From assembly GCF_022867885.1 (NCBI RefSeq), contig NZ_JALIFP010000005.1, positions 1 through 64,000 on the forward strand: a stretch of DNA of 64,000 nt, given 5' to 3'. Below the pieces are notes generated by a model. That model saw only the letters and a program-made list of their open reading frames with translations. It was not told the DNA's origin and did not search any database. The translations under genes were made by a program, and so were the position numbers. Positions 15,433 through 25,331 of the stretch are shown here, piece after piece (the first letter of the stretch is position 1; each line of letters starts with the position of its first letter). This stretch comes from Lederbergia sp. NSJ-179 (GTDB taxonomy: Bacteria; Bacillota; Bacilli; Bacillales; Bacillaceae_C).

Positions 15433-16806
15433 CTAATGAATAAGATAACTCATAAACAGAGTGGCTAATCCAAAATAAATCAAAATCGAGGTAATATCAT
15501 TCATAGTTGTAATAAAAGGCCCTGATGCAACGGCAGGGTCAATTTTTAATTTATGCATGATCAGTGGCACAAGCGATCCTCCTATCGTTGCAACCAACAG
15601 AGAAGCAAAAATAGCAAAGCCCACTAAAAATCCTAAAAAGAGATCATGCTTCCAAACAAAGATCACCATTGAAACTAATACACCACAGATTGCTCCTGTC
15701 AGGATCCCTGTTCCCGCCTCTTTCATCATTATTTTGAACTTACCTGACTCCTCCATTTCCCCAGTAGCAATCCCACGTACGGCCACTGCCAAAGACTGGG
15801 TACCTGCATTTCCTGCCATACCGGCAATAAGCGGAATAAAAACAGCTACAATCGGTACTTGACTTAAAGTGTCCTCGAAACGTCCAATTAAACTTGCTGT
15901 AAACATTCCTAAGAAAAGTAGAATAATCAGCCAGGGCAGACGTTTTTTTGCTGCTTTAAATGGACTTTTATCCATTTTGTCAAGATCCGAAATACCAGCA
16001 AGCTTAGAATAATCGTCAGATGCTTCCTCATCGATAACATCGATAATATCGTCAACCGTAATAATTCCTAATAGATGGTTTTGAAAATCAACAACAGGCA
16101 ATGCTAATAAATCATAATCACGCATTTGTCTGGCGGCCTCTTCTTGGTCAGCCCCTACTGAAATGGAAACGACTCGATCTGACATAATTTCTGAAATCAT
16201 CGTATCATCATCTGTAATAATGAGGTCACGTAAAGACAAAACCCCTGCAAGCCGTAATTCCTCATCAATGACATAAATATAATAGATCGTTTCTGCTGTA
16301 GGTGCTTGCTTTTTTAGAATATACATGGCTGAGCGGACCGTTTGATTCTGGGATATGGCCACATATTCAGTTGTCATAATACTTCCAGCCGTATATTCTT
16401 CATAATGGAGCAACCCTTTAATTTCTTGGGCAGCCTTTTTATCCATAATGGTGAGGTAACTAGCCGACTGGTCTTTTTCTAATTGATTCAATACGTCAAC
16501 AGCATTATCCGTATACATACTTGCAAGCATCTCAGCTGCATATTTGGGTTCCATTTCTGCTAAAATGGCTTTATAATCATCATCATCAATTTCAAGCATC
16601 TCAAAGAAATCGGCAACTTCCTTAGGTGATAAATAGTAATACATTTTCACTCTAGTTTCTTTGTCAATTTTGAAAAAGAACTGAGCCTGATCATACGTGT
16701 GAAGATTAAGAAATTCTTTTCGAAAGGATTCAAGATTACCTTCATTCATAGTCTGGATCAGTAATTCTTCATCTATATTCTTCTCTTGTGTATCGTTCAT
16801 TTCCAT
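15433..16806 (-). CDS. mgtE: Magnesium transporter MgtE
   Basis: Encodes 457 aa. It carries an N-terminal superhelical Mg2+-sensing domain (about 15-135), two CBS domains (about 140-260, including LAGVLSLRDLIITDD and LLGIITVDDIIDVID), and five membrane helices (about 290-457) with the GMAGNAGTQSLAVAVRG selectivity region. It forms a gated Mg2+ channel. Start 16806 is chosen for AAGGAGGGG. No M-box riboswitch was recognised in the 270 bases upstream. Confidence 0.93.
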   Translation of the reverse strand: MEMNDTQEKNIDEELLIQTMNEGNLESFRKEFLNLHTYDQAQFFFKIDKETRVKMYYYLSPKEVADFFEMLEIDDDDYKAILAEMEPKYAAEMLASMYTDNAVDVLNQLEKDQSASYLTIMDKKAAQEIKGLLHYEEYTAGSIMTTEYVAISQNQTVRSAMYILKKQAPTAETIYYIYVIDEELRLAGVLSLRDLIITDDDTMISEIMSDRVVSISVGADQEEAARQMRDYDLLALPVVDFQNHLLGIITVDDIIDVIDEEASDDYSKLAGISDLDKMDKSPFKAAKKRLPWLIILLFLGMFTASLIGRFEDTLSQVPIVAVFIPLIAGMAGNAGTQSLAVAVRGIATGEMEESGKFKIMMKEAGTGILTGAICGVLVSMVIFVWKHDLFLGFLVGFAIFASLLVATIGGSLVPLIMHKLKIDPAVASGPFITTMNDITSILIYFGLATLFMSYLIH

Positions 16807-17078
16807 GACGACCCCTCCTTCCAAATTGGTCTCCATTATCCTAACAAATCTTAATGGGTTTGTCGTCATTAATTGTCCATTTTTCTATATTTATTTATGT
16901 GGAAAATTTATGGAGACATGTAAGGAGCTTACGTTTTCTGTAAAAAAATCAACTCCATGTGGTAAGATGCTGTAAAGGAGAAAAACTAATCATTATCTAC
17001 AAGTAATCATTTTCTTACTATTATTTATCGGATTTTTACATGCATTCATTGATCGAACGGTATTGGAGAGTGGATAAA

Positions 17079-17813
17079 ATGAAAATGGATATTATTGGAG
17101 ATATTCACGGGTGTTTTCAAGAATTTCAGCAACTTACTCAAAAACTGGGATATTCCTGGGAAACTGGTTTACCTGTACATCCTGAAAAACGTAGATTAGG
17201 ATTCATTGGAGATATTACCGACCGTGGCCCTCATTCTTTACGGATGATCGAACTTACTTGGAAGCTTTGGAAGCATCACGGGGCCTATTATGTTCCAGGT
17301 AACCATTGCAATAAACTATATCGTTATTTCCTTGGAAGAAAGGTGCAGATTAAACATGGATTAGAAACCACTGTGGCTGAACTTGATCAACTTTCAGCAA
17401 AAAAATTTAATCATTTTAAAAGTATGTTTATGGAACTATATGAGCGCTCCCCCCTTTATCAGATACTTGATAACGGCCGGTTAATCATGGCCCATGCTGG
17501 AATAAAAGAAGAGTATATTGGAAAACACAATAAAAGTGTAAAAACATTTGTCTTATATGGGGATATCACTGGGGAGGCCTTACCAGATGGCAGGCCAGTA
17601 AGAAGAGACTGGGCAAAACATTATAAGGGAGAAGCCTACATTATTTATGGACATACCCCTGTAAGGCAACCACGGCAAATGGGTAAAACACTTAATATTG
17701 ACACGGGTGCTGTTTTTGGAGGTCATTTAACAGCTGTTCGCTATCCTGAAATCGAACTCGTATCTGTCCCTTCTTCTTTGCCATTTATTCAGGAGAAATT
17801 CACAACTTTTTAA
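17079..17813 (+). CDS. prpE: Bis(5'-nucleosyl)-tetraphosphatase / phosphatase PrpE
   Basis: Encodes 244 aa, the same length as B. subtilis PrpE. Metallophosphoesterase motifs in order: GDIHGC, GDITDRG, GNHC, and later HAG and YGHTP. It hydrolyses diadenosine tetraphosphate asymmetrically, and in B. subtilis influences spore germination. ATG 17079 is preceded by TGGAGAG. Convergent with the RluD-type gene. Confidence 0.92.
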   Translation: MKMDIIGDIHGCFQEFQQLTQKLGYSWETGLPVHPEKRRLGFIGDITDRGPHSLRMIELTWKLWKHHGAYYVPGNHCNKLYRYFLGRKVQIKHGLETTVAELDQLSAKKFNHFKSMFMELYERSPLYQILDNGRLIMAHAGIKEEYIGKHNKSVKTFVLYGDITGEALPDGRPVRRDWAKHYKGEAYIIYGHTPVRQPRQMGKTLNIDTGAVFGGHLTAVRYPEIELVSVPSSLPFIQEKFTTF

Positions 17814-17836
17814 GGGGAAATCCAAAAAGGCCATTT

Positions 17837-18727
17837 TCAGCTTTTTAAGATCGCCTGCATGTCGTCCGGAAGATTGGCTTGAAATGATAAGATTTCGCGA
17901 TTAATAGGATGAGTCAATCTAATTTGTTTGCAATGCAATGCTTGGCGATCGATTATATCTCGTTGGCCGCCATATAAATCATCTCCTAATAAAGGATGTC
18001 CCATATAAGCCATGTGAACTCTAATTTGATGGGTTCTACCGGTTTCAAGCTTTAGTCGCAAATGCGCAAAAGAAGGAAATGGTGTAATCATTTCATATAG
18101 TGTAACAGCAGGCTGTCCATCTTTTCGTACTTCCCGTTCAATAATGCTATCGAATTTGCGACCAATTGGCCTATTTATAATGCCAGTTGGTTGTTCCATT
18201 TTCCCTTCCACAAACGCCTCATAGTAACGATGGATGTCTCCTTTTTTCTGCATCAGGCTTAATAAATGGTGAGCATGCCGGTGCTTCGCTATTAGAACAA
18301 GGCCTGATGTATTTCGATCCAAGCGGGTTACAATGTGAACAGTTGATGCTAGACCAATCTGCTCATAATGAAAGGCCACCGCATTCGCAAGGCTGCCTGT
18401 CGGATGATGCCGAGATGGAATGGTATTCATATAGGGAGGCTTATTCACAATTAAAAGATCCTGATCCTCATAAATAATCGATAGCGGAATAGGCTCTTTG
18501 ACTAACTGCTTATTTTCTAGTTCCGGCGGAAACAAAACTTCCAGTAAATCCAGTTCTTGTAATCGATAACGAACATTCTGTTCGACTCCATTCACCCGTA
18601 TAGATCCGCCACTATATTTAATAGCAGATAAGGCTTTCCTTGATATCCCTTGCTCTTGTAAAAATTCCTTCATTTCTTTATTCGAATCTTTCCCTTTTAT
18701 TTCCCAACTTAATTCATATGGTTTCAT
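17837..18727 (-). CDS. RluD/RluA-family 23S rRNA pseudouridine synthase
   Basis: Encodes 296 aa. The catalytic motif HIVTRLDRNTSGLVLIAK contains the essential Asp of pseudouridine synthases, followed by the GRTHQIRVHMAYMGHPLLGD motif. An S4-like N-terminus is present (residues about 15-65). Start 18727 is set by GGAAGG; the open frame upstream belongs to the end of nadK. Corresponds to yjbO in B. subtilis context. The modified uridines are not predictable. Confidence 0.9.
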   Translation of the reverse strand: MKPYELSWEIKGKDSNKEMKEFLQEQGISRKALSAIKYSGGSIRVNGVEQNVRYRLQELDLLEVLFPPELENKQLVKEPIPLSIIYEDQDLLIVNKPPYMNTIPSRHHPTGSLANAVAFHYEQIGLASTVHIVTRLDRNTSGLVLIAKHRHAHHLLSLMQKKGDIHRYYEAFVEGKMEQPTGIINRPIGRKFDSIIEREVRKDGQPAVTLYEMITPFPSFAHLRLKLETGRTHQIRVHMAYMGHPLLGDDLYGGQRDIIDRQALHCKQIRLTHPINREILSFQANLPDDMQAILKS

Positions 18728-18731
18728 CTTT

Positions 18732-19541
18732 TTACCTTCCGTCTGAGATAAAGGAATCGTGGACTCGTTTCCAGAAAGGAAAAGGACGAAATCTGGCAAA
18801 ACGGACCTTCTCCTTCGCCACTTTAAATTGAATAGATTTGACATCCCGATGCATGATGGTTAAATGATCCATTGTGACATGGAAATCATTAGAATTGACA
18901 GGCTTTAACTCTAATGTATGATGTTCAGGCAAAATAAGTGGAGATCCCACTGTCCTAAATACCCTATTATTAATGGAGGCCATCTCTGCAAGTTGAATGG
19001 AATGTAAGGAAGGGTGAATGATCGCCCCTCCCAATGCTTTATTATACGCTGTGCTTCCTGACGGTGTTGAGACACATAGACCATCTCCCCGAAATCGTTC
19101 AAAATGATCACCACGTATTTCAACATCCATGACTAAGGTACCCACTAGCCCTTTTACAGTGGATTCATTTAATGCTAGGTAACGCATTTCCTTTCCGCCA
19201 CTGCGATAGCGGATCACAACCTCTAACAAAGGATATTCAACAATTTGATAAGGCGTTTTCGCGATCGCAATCACTAATTTCTCAATTTCACTAGGAACCC
19301 AATCCGCATAAAAACCTAAATGTCCTGTATGTACACCTACAAATGCCGTTTTATCTAATCTTGAACTATATCGGTGGAATGCATAAAGTAACGTACCGTC
19401 CCCACCAATCGAAATGACAATATCTGGATTTCCTTCGTCATAGACCATTTCAAAATCCTGCAGATAAGTCCTCACCTTTTGTGTTAAAGCATTAGAAGCC
19501 GGATTCCCTTTTGATGTTATGGCAAACTTCAACCTTTTCAT
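18732..19541 (-). CDS. nadK: NAD kinase
   Basis: Encodes 269 aa. It phosphorylates NAD to NADP with ATP or polyphosphate. The GGDGT motif near residues 47-51, the NEST motif (LNESTVKG) and [19 protein letters not shown] are diagnostic. It is followed 4 bases later by the pseudouridine synthase gene and preceded at 15 bases by relQ, so the three probably form one operon, as in B. subtilis yjbM-yjbN-yjbO. Confidence 0.95.
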   Translation of the reverse strand: MKRLKFAITSKGNPASNALTQKVRTYLQDFEMVYDEGNPDIVISIGGDGTLLYAFHRYSSRLDKTAFVGVHTGHLGFYADWVPSEIEKLVIAIAKTPYQIVEYPLLEVVIRYRSGGKEMRYLALNESTVKGLVGTLVMDVEIRGDHFERFRGDGLCVSTPSGSTAYNKALGGAIIHPSLHSIQLAEMASINNRVFRTVGSPLILPEHHTLELKPVNSNDFHVTMDHLTIMHRDVKSIQFKVAKEKVRFARFRPFPFWKRVHDSFISDGR

Positions 19542-19556
19542 CCTCCAATTTCCTCA

Positions 19557-20201
19557 CTATTTTTTCTTGATTTTCTTCGTCGTTTCTTTATTTTTTGTAA
19601 AATACACTTGTGCTTCTTGGATTTCTTCTTTGATTTGCGACATTTCTTCATCAAGCCGAAAAGCCGCCTCTGCCGCACGCTGTAATCTCATATTAATTTC
19701 CTCAGGAAATTCACCTTTATATTTATAATTCAAAGAATGTTCAATCGTCGCCCAAAAATTCATGGCTAACGTACGAATTTGAATTTCAGCCAAAATTTTC
19801 TTTTCTCCGTGAATGGTTTGCACAGGATACTCAATCACAACATGATAGGAACGATAGCCACTGGGCTTTTTATGGGATATATAGTTTCTTTCTTCTATTA
19901 CTCGAAAATCATTCCTTTTTCTAAGTAACTCAACGACATTTTTTATATCATCAACAAATTGACACATCATTCTTAAACCTGCTATATCCTGCATTTCCGT
20001 TGCCAATTGATCCAATGGAATATTCTTTTGTTGCGCTTTATCGAGAATACTTGCAACTGGTTTAACCCTACCCGTTACAAATTCAATCGGGGAATGATCA
20101 TGTTGTTGTTCAAACTGGGATCTCATCCCTTTTAATTTAATTTTCAGTTCATCAACAGCTTGCTTATATGGAGCTAAAAAATGTTCCCACTGATTTATCA
20201 C
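19557..20201 (-). CDS. relQ: Small alarmone synthetase (GTP pyrophosphokinase)
   Basis: Encodes 214 aa, a single-domain RelA/SpoT synthetase like B. subtilis YjbM (SasB/RelQ). The fold motifs are SHKKPSGYRSYHVVIEYP, catalytic-Glu strand EIQIRTLAMNFWATIEHSLN, and a helical C-terminus. It makes (p)ppGpp from ATP and GTP/GDP without a hydrolase domain. Co-directional with nadK and the pseudouridine synthase gene. Confidence 0.93.
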   Translation of the reverse strand: MINQWEHFLAPYKQAVDELKIKLKGMRSQFEQQHDHSPIEFVTGRVKPVASILDKAQQKNIPLDQLATEMQDIAGLRMMCQFVDDIKNVVELLRKRNDFRVIEERNYISHKKPSGYRSYHVVIEYPVQTIHGEKKILAEIQIRTLAMNFWATIEHSLNYKYKGEFPEEINMRLQRAAEAAFRLDEEMSQIKEEIQEAQVYFTKNKETTKKIKKK

Positions 20202-20394
20202 ATAACCACCTCATAACTGGAAAACAAACGCAATATTTATTTATTTGCTCAAAAAACAATTGAGAAGCCATCTTTATTTTAGCATAAACAGGTTTTACAT
20301 AATAACTTTTACAATAAAGGGATTGAATCCCCATCTTAAATAAAGAATAATAGAGTAGAGAGACCTTAAACGAGTACGTGAAAGGAAGTTAGGA

Positions 20395-20979
20395 ATGACA
20401 AAGGAAATAGAAATGGAATTTAAAAACCTCTTAACAAAGGAAGAATTTTATCGTCTTCTAAAAAGCTTTCATATAACTGAAAAAGATTTTTCCATCCAAA
20501 AGAATCATTATTTTGATACCAGTCATTTTTCATTAAAAAAAGAAGCGGCTGCTTTACGCATTAGAGAGCTTGCCCATCGAAATGAACTCACTTTGAAAAA
20601 AAAGATCGAACATGGAGTATTAGAAATCAACCAAAAGATTGAAGACAAAGATATGAAGCTTTTAATAAAAGATTCCATATTACCCGAGGGAGAAGTAAAA
20701 GAAGCGATTACTCAAATCGGCATTCCAATTCGAGATCTGTTCCATTTCGGCAGCTTAACAACCCATCGTGCAGAGCAAGAATACCGTGGAGGGCTCTTAG
20801 TATTCGACCACAGTTTCTATATGGATAAAGAAGATTTTGAACTTGAATATGAAGTGTCCAAATGGGAAACCGGAAAAATGATTTTCATGAATTTGCTCCA
20901 TCAGCTTCAAATTAAGCCTAAATCAACCGATACTAAAATAGGAAGACTATATCGCGCAAGATTTAGAAACAATCAATAA
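20395..20979 (+). CDS. yjbK: CYTH domain protein (YjbK family)
   Basis: Encodes 194 aa. The CYTH signature ExExK lies at residues 6-10 (EMEFK), followed by KNHYFDTSHFSLKK and ALRIRE, the charged tunnel strands that bind triphosphate substrates. Bacterial relatives hydrolyse inorganic triphosphate or similar compounds; the real substrate is unknown. GAAAGGAAG precedes the start. Divergent from relQ. Confidence 0.88.
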   Translation: MTKEIEMEFKNLLTKEEFYRLLKSFHITEKDFSIQKNHYFDTSHFSLKKEAAALRIRELAHRNELTLKKKIEHGVLEINQKIEDKDMKLLIKDSILPEGEVKEAITQIGIPIRDLFHFGSLTTHRAEQEYRGGLLVFDHSFYMDKEDFELEYEVSKWETGKMIFMNLLHQLQIKPKSTDTKIGRLYRARFRNNQ

Positions 20980-20992
20980 AGGATGAAACAAA

Positions 20993-21646
20993 ATGAATAC
21001 ATTAGGTGAAGTGAAGGCATTCATTGAACTACAAATGTTACAGGGAATGTCTCGCTCTAAAACAGATTCTCATAGTACCAAAACGGGGTTAGACTTTTCA
21101 AAGATTTTAGAGCAAACCCTTTTAAACACCGCAGCATCAAGCTCCTTGGGAAAAACAAAAGGATTGAATACTCTAGGAGCCTTTAGTCGAATGGAAACGA
21201 AGAATCTATTCAATACTAGAGCCGAATCGACTATTCCTGCAAGCAGTCCTGTTATCGATCACCATAAAAACACGAATTTCGATCGTATCATTCAACAAGC
21301 TTCAGAGAAATTTAAACTACCTGTTACATTAATCAAATCAGTGATTAAGCATGAATCTAATTTTAATCCTTCTGCTGTAAGTTCTGCCGGGGCAACCGGT
21401 CTTATGCAGCTTATGCCTGCAACAGCAAAGGGATTAGGAGTCCAAAATGTATTGGATCCATTAGATAATATAATGGGCGGAAGTAAATACTTACGACAAA
21501 TGCTCGATAAATATGATGGAAATCTATCTTTAGCACTTGCAGCCTATAATGCGGGTCCTGGGAATGTGGACAAATATGGAGGAATTCCCCCATTCAAAGA
21601 AACACAAAATTATGTCAGAAAAATAACGGAATCCTTAAATAGTTAA
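20993..21646 (+). CDS. SLT-family lytic transglycosylase
   Basis: Encodes 217 aa. Residues about 95-217 form the catalytic domain: Glu121 in KHESNF is the general acid, followed by SSAGATGLMQLMPATA and LALAAYNAGPGNV. The N-terminal 90 residues are low-complexity with no classical signal peptide, as in related Bacillus YjbJ-type enzymes. It cleaves peptidoglycan between MurNAc and GlcNAc. It follows the CYTH gene by 13 bases and is closed by a terminator. Confidence 0.9.
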   Translation: MNTLGEVKAFIELQMLQGMSRSKTDSHSTKTGLDFSKILEQTLLNTAASSSLGKTKGLNTLGAFSRMETKNLFNTRAESTIPASSPVIDHHKNTNFDRIIQQASEKFKLPVTLIKSVIKHESNFNPSAVSSAGATGLMQLMPATAKGLGVQNVLDPLDNIMGGSKYLRQMLDKYDGNLSLALAAYNAGPGNVDKYGGIPPFKETQNYVRKITESLNS

Positions 21647-21661
21647 GAGAAAAAGCCCATC

Positions 21662-21709
21662 CAAATCTATTTTAGCTGATTAATCAGGCAAAAATAGGTT
21701 TGTTTTTTT
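21662..21709 (+). terminator. Rho-independent terminator after the transglycosylase
   Basis: CAAATCTATTTT pairs with AAAATAGGTTTG across a 17-nt loop and is followed by seven Ts. Confidence 0.8.
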
Positions 21710-21799
21710 GTGAATGATGTTACACAGTACGATTTATTTGAGTTCTGATTAGGTCATTGCTAAAATGAGTATACAATTTTAGATAAAGGAGCGAATCAT

Positions 21800-22207
21800 A
21801 TGGTTGAGATGAAGATGACACCGTATGATGCTATTGGGGAAAAAAAGCTGTATAGGCTTGTAGATCAATTTTATTTACGTGTCAGCAAACATCCCGAACT
21901 AATCCCCATTTTTCCTGATGACTTAACAGAAGTTGCCAGAAAACAAAAGCAATTTTTAACCCAATTTTTAGGTGGTCCCAAGCTTTATACAGAAGAACAT
22001 GGTCATCCCATGTTACGAGCACGCCATCTACCTCATGAAATCACACCTAATCGTGCAAAAGCTTGGTTAGCGTGTATGAGTGAAGCAATGGATGAAGTAG
22101 GCATTGAACCCGGTTTACGGGAGTATTTCTATTCCCGTCTAGCCTTAACAGCTAAAAATATGGTGAATACTGATTCACCTGATGCTATGCAAGGTGAAGT
22201 GCTTTGA
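21800..22207 (+). CDS. yjbI: Truncated haemoglobin, group II (YjbI)
   Basis: Encodes 135 aa. Helix pattern LVDQFYLRVSKHPELIPIFP and QFLGGPKLYTEEHGHPMLRARH match group II truncated haemoglobins, with His in the latter motif region as proximal haem ligand. AAGGAG precedes the ATG. Its last codons overlap the spxH start, the same yjbI-yjbH pairing as in B. subtilis. Oxygen or NO chemistry is inferred from the family. Confidence 0.9.
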   Translation: MVEMKMTPYDAIGEKKLYRLVDQFYLRVSKHPELIPIFPDDLTEVARKQKQFLTQFLGGPKLYTEEHGHPMLRARHLPHEITPNRAKAWLACMSEAMDEVGIEPGLREYFYSRLALTAKNMVNTDSPDAMQGEVL

Positions 22208-23046
22208 GAACACAACATATTCAATATTTTTTAAATAAAAGACCAATGGAAATTTATTTCTTTGTTGATCCCTTTTGCTCGGAATGCTGGTCTCTTTCTC
22301 CAATCTTAAAGAAATTACAAATAGAATATGGTGATTATTTTTCACTTAAATACGTTTTAGCGGGAAAACTTTCTTCTTTAAATCAAATAAAAGATCGGAC
22401 TTTTTCTTGTCAGAAGAGATGGCAACGGGAACAAGGAAGATTCAAAAAAATAATGAAGAATTATTCCCTTGAACAAACACCCCATCTAGCTGCTATTAGT
22501 ATCAAAGCTGCTGAATTACAAGGAAAAAAGGCGGGAATTCGTTTTATTCAAAAACTCCAAGAATTATTATTTATTGAGGACAAAGATATTTCCGATATTA
22601 ACGTGATTCAGCAATGTGCAAAATCAATTGGCCTTGACCTAGACGAGTTTATTCACGATGTATATTCTGAGACTGCAGCTAGAGCCTTTCAATGTGATTT
22701 GAAAATTTCGTCCGAAATGGAAGTAGATGAAATGCCTTCCATGGTATTTTTTAATGAAAACATTGAAGATGAAGGCATTAAAATCACTGGTTTGTATTCT
22801 TATGATATTTATGTGCAAATTTTAACGGAAATGCTGCAAGGATGCCCAAAACCAGCGGATAAGCCTCCATTAGAAGTTTTCCTTTCTCTTAACCCGGTAA
22901 ATGCTACACAAGATTTAGCATTGATTTTTGATTTACCAGCTCATAAAGTGGAAAGACAAATGAAAAAGTTACAGGTCCAGCAAAAGGTACAAAAAATCGG
23001 CTCTCTACATGGATCTTATTGGAAATATAAATGCAATAATCTATAG
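22204..23046 (+). CDS. spxH: SpxH (YjbH), adaptor for ClpXP degradation of Spx
   Basis: Encodes 280 aa from a TTG start overlapping the yjbI stop, with AAGGTG upstream. DsbA-like thioredoxin fold with a CSEC motif (Cys25, Cys28). In B. subtilis this cytoplasmic protein binds Spx and presents it to ClpXP; spx itself is in this window at 27682. A Zn-binding N-terminal His/Cys region is not obvious here beyond RTQHIQ. Confidence 0.9.
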   Translation: MRTQHIQYFLNKRPMEIYFFVDPFCSECWSLSPILKKLQIEYGDYFSLKYVLAGKLSSLNQIKDRTFSCQKRWQREQGRFKKIMKNYSLEQTPHLAAISIKAAELQGKKAGIRFIQKLQELLFIEDKDISDINVIQQCAKSIGLDLDEFIHDVYSETAARAFQCDLKISSEMEVDEMPSMVFFNENIEDEGIKITGLYSYDIYVQILTEMLQGCPKPADKPPLEVFLSLNPVNATQDLALIFDLPAHKVERQMKKLQVQQKVQKIGSLHGSYWKYKCNNL

Positions 23047-23047
23047 T

Positions 23048-23088
23048 GTAAAAAGCATCACCCTCTTATACAAGGTGATGCTTTTTAC
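23048..23088. terminator. Bidirectional terminator after spxH
   Basis: GTAAAAAGCATCACC pairs perfectly with GGTGATGCTTTTTAC around an 11-nt loop. Confidence 0.85.
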
Positions 23089-23202
23089 ATTACATATGAT
23101 TTCATGAAACCGAGATCTAGGACATAATATAAATAAAGAGGTTAAAAATGGTTTTTTAACTGGAAAACGAAATGAAAAATTTAAAGAAAAGGAGGCAATC
23201 CA

Positions 23203-23379
23203 ATGCGTACAATTAGTCTCTTCCTTATTATTGGTTTCATTATCGTCTGTTTTTTCCTGCATATTCTAGCATTGCTTCAATTAGTTCCCATTTATATTAC
23301 TTCTCCACTCCTCTTTATTGGACTAATTGGACTAGTCTCACGGATGAATGGGCGTAACAAATTCCGTGGATTTCATTGA
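23203..23379 (+). CDS. 58-aa membrane protein, hypothetical
   Basis: Reads MRTISLFLIIGFIIVCFFLH onward with a second hydrophobic stretch ITSPLLFIGLIGLVSRMNG and a basic tail. Two membrane helices. An ideal AAAGGAGG ribosome site lies 7 bases upstream and a terminator follows at once, so expression is likely. I do not recognise the family. Confidence 0.75.
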   Translation: MRTISLFLIIGFIIVCFFLHILALLQLVPIYITSPLLFIGLIGLVSRMNGRNKFRGFH

Positions 23380-23381
23380 AG

Positions 23382-23405
23382 ATCCCATCCATCCTGGGAT
23401 TTTAT
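23382..23405. terminator. Short terminator shared with pepF
   Basis: ATCCCA pairs with TGGGAT and is followed by TTTATT. It lies between the convergent stops of the 58-aa gene and pepF. Confidence 0.55.
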
Positions 23406-25222
23406 TCAGAAAACAAGGCTTCCATTTCATTTAATTTTTCTTCAAAAATTTGACAGGCGGCTTCAATTGGCTGTGCTGAGGTCATGTCAACTCCTGCTTT
23501 TTTCAATACTTCTATTGGATAATCAGAGCTTCCTGCTTTCAAAAATTCTAGATAACGCTGGACAGCCGGTTCACCCTCTTCTAAAACTTGCTTGGACAAG
23601 GCTGCGGCTGCACTGAATCCTGTTGCATATTGATACACATAATAGTTGTAATAAAAATGCGGAATTCTCGACCATTCTAAGCCAATTTCTTCATCAATAT
23701 GAATATCTTCTTCCCCAAAGTACTTCTTATTTAACTCATAATATTCTTTTGTTAAAAGCTCGGCCGTTAAAGCTTCGCCATTTTGATCCTTTTGATGGAT
23801 AAGATGCTCAAACTCAGCAAACATCGTTTGGCGAAACACCGTCCCACGAAAACCTTCAAGATAATGATTGAGTAAATATAATTGTTCCTGCTTATCCTTT
23901 GTATGATTGATCAGGTACTCATTGAGAATCGATTCATTGGTTGTTGAAGCGACTTCTGCCACAAAAATGGAGTAATTCCCATATGGATAAGGTTGATTTT
24001 TTCGAGTGTAATAGCTGTGAACACTATGACCAAATTCATGAGCAAGTGTAAATAGATTATTCACATTATCTTGCCAATTCAAGAGAATATATGGGTTTGT
24101 TCCATAAGCCCCTGATGAATAGGCCCCACTCCGTTTTCCCTTATTTTCAATTACATCTACCCAACGATTTTCAAATCCTTCTTTCAATATACCTGTATAT
24201 TCCTGGCCTAATGGAGCGAGGGCTTTCATCACGATTTCTTTCGCTTCCTCGTATTTCACCTCCATTTTTACTTCCTTCACAAGAGGTGTATATAAATCAT
24301 ACATATGGAGCTGATCCACACCCATGATTTTTTTCCGAAGCTTCACATAACGATGGAGTAAATGTAAATTCTTATTAATGGTATCAACAAGATTATCGTA
24401 AACCGTTTCCGGAATATTGTTGGCGGCTAATGCAGCCTGGCGGGCGGATTGGTATTGACGAATCTTCGCAAAAAAATTATCCTTCTTTACTGTTCCATTT
24501 AATGTACTGGCAAACGTATTTTTGAACTGACCATAGGTTTCATATACTTTCTTAAACGCAGTTTCCCGAACGGTGCGATTCTGACTTTCTAGGAATCGGA
24601 TATAATTCCCATGAGAAATTTGGACATCGTCTCCATTCTCATCCTTTATAACTGGAAATTCTAAATCCGCATTATTAAGCATGCCAAATGTCGTGCTTGC
24701 AGAGCCTAATGCTTCTGAAGCTTGTGCTAACATTGCCTCTTGTTCCGCTGATAAAACATGTCCACGTTGCAGATTAATTTCTTCCAATGCATGGCGATAC
24801 ACTTGGAGATCGACATTTTCTTCAACAAATTGGGCAATTTTACTTTCATCGATCGCCAAAATTTCGGGGACCACATAAGAAAATTCACTTGCCACTAGCG
24901 AATATAAACTTTCAGCACGTGAATTCAGCCCTTGAAAATGAGAATTCCCAGTATCCTGGTCATATCGCATATGAGCATACGTAAACAATTTACCTAAACG
25001 TTCAAATACCTCTGACTGGAATTGCAAAACACGGTTAAGCTGCTCTGCACTTTCTCCAATCGTTCCCTTGTACTGCCCTGCTTCCTTGACAAGCCCCTTA
25101 ATGGCTTGATATTCCTTTTCCCATTCTTCATCTGAAGCAAAAATATCCTCTAATCGCCAAGTCATTTCTTCTGGTATTTCTGATCGTGGCGGGAGCGATT
25201 TAATAGCTGTTTCTTTCGTCAT
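23402..25222 (-). CDS. pepF: Oligoendopeptidase F (M3 metallopeptidase)
   Basis: Encodes 606 aa from ATG 25222, with AGGAGG at spacing 6. The zinc site TLAHEFGHSVHSYY (near residue 385) and downstream ESILNEYL Glu are those of M3B peptidases. It cleaves 7-17-residue peptides in the cytoplasm; the B. subtilis homologue YjbG lies beside coiA as here. Full length, no odd features. Confidence 0.94.
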   Translation of the reverse strand: MTKETAIKSLPPRSEIPEEMTWRLEDIFASDEEWEKEYQAIKGLVKEAGQYKGTIGESAEQLNRVLQFQSEVFERLGKLFTYAHMRYDQDTGNSHFQGLNSRAESLYSLVASEFSYVVPEILAIDESKIAQFVEENVDLQVYRHALEEINLQRGHVLSAEQEAMLAQASEALGSASTTFGMLNNADLEFPVIKDENGDDVQISHGNYIRFLESQNRTVRETAFKKVYETYGQFKNTFASTLNGTVKKDNFFAKIRQYQSARQAALAANNIPETVYDNLVDTINKNLHLLHRYVKLRKKIMGVDQLHMYDLYTPLVKEVKMEVKYEEAKEIVMKALAPLGQEYTGILKEGFENRWVDVIENKGKRSGAYSSGAYGTNPYILLNWQDNVNNLFTLAHEFGHSVHSYYTRKNQPYPYGNYSIFVAEVASTTNESILNEYLINHTKDKQEQLYLLNHYLEGFRGTVFRQTMFAEFEHLIHQKDQNGEALTAELLTKEYYELNKKYFGEEDIHIDEEIGLEWSRIPHFYYNYYVYQYATGFSAAAALSKQVLEEGEPAVQRYLEFLKAGSSDYPIEVLKKAGVDMTSAQPIEAACQIFEEKLNEMEALFSE

Positions 25223-25331
25223 AACCATCCTCCTATTTCAATCCTAAAATTCTTCGACAGGTGAAAAATCCTGCAATATTAATTATTCTACCTATTTCAT
25301 GGAAATCCCTGCAACCATATTGAAAAATATT

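Noticed and set aside
16807-17078. M-box riboswitch upstream of mgtE
   Set aside because: No conserved M-box core or terminator hairpin could be recognised.
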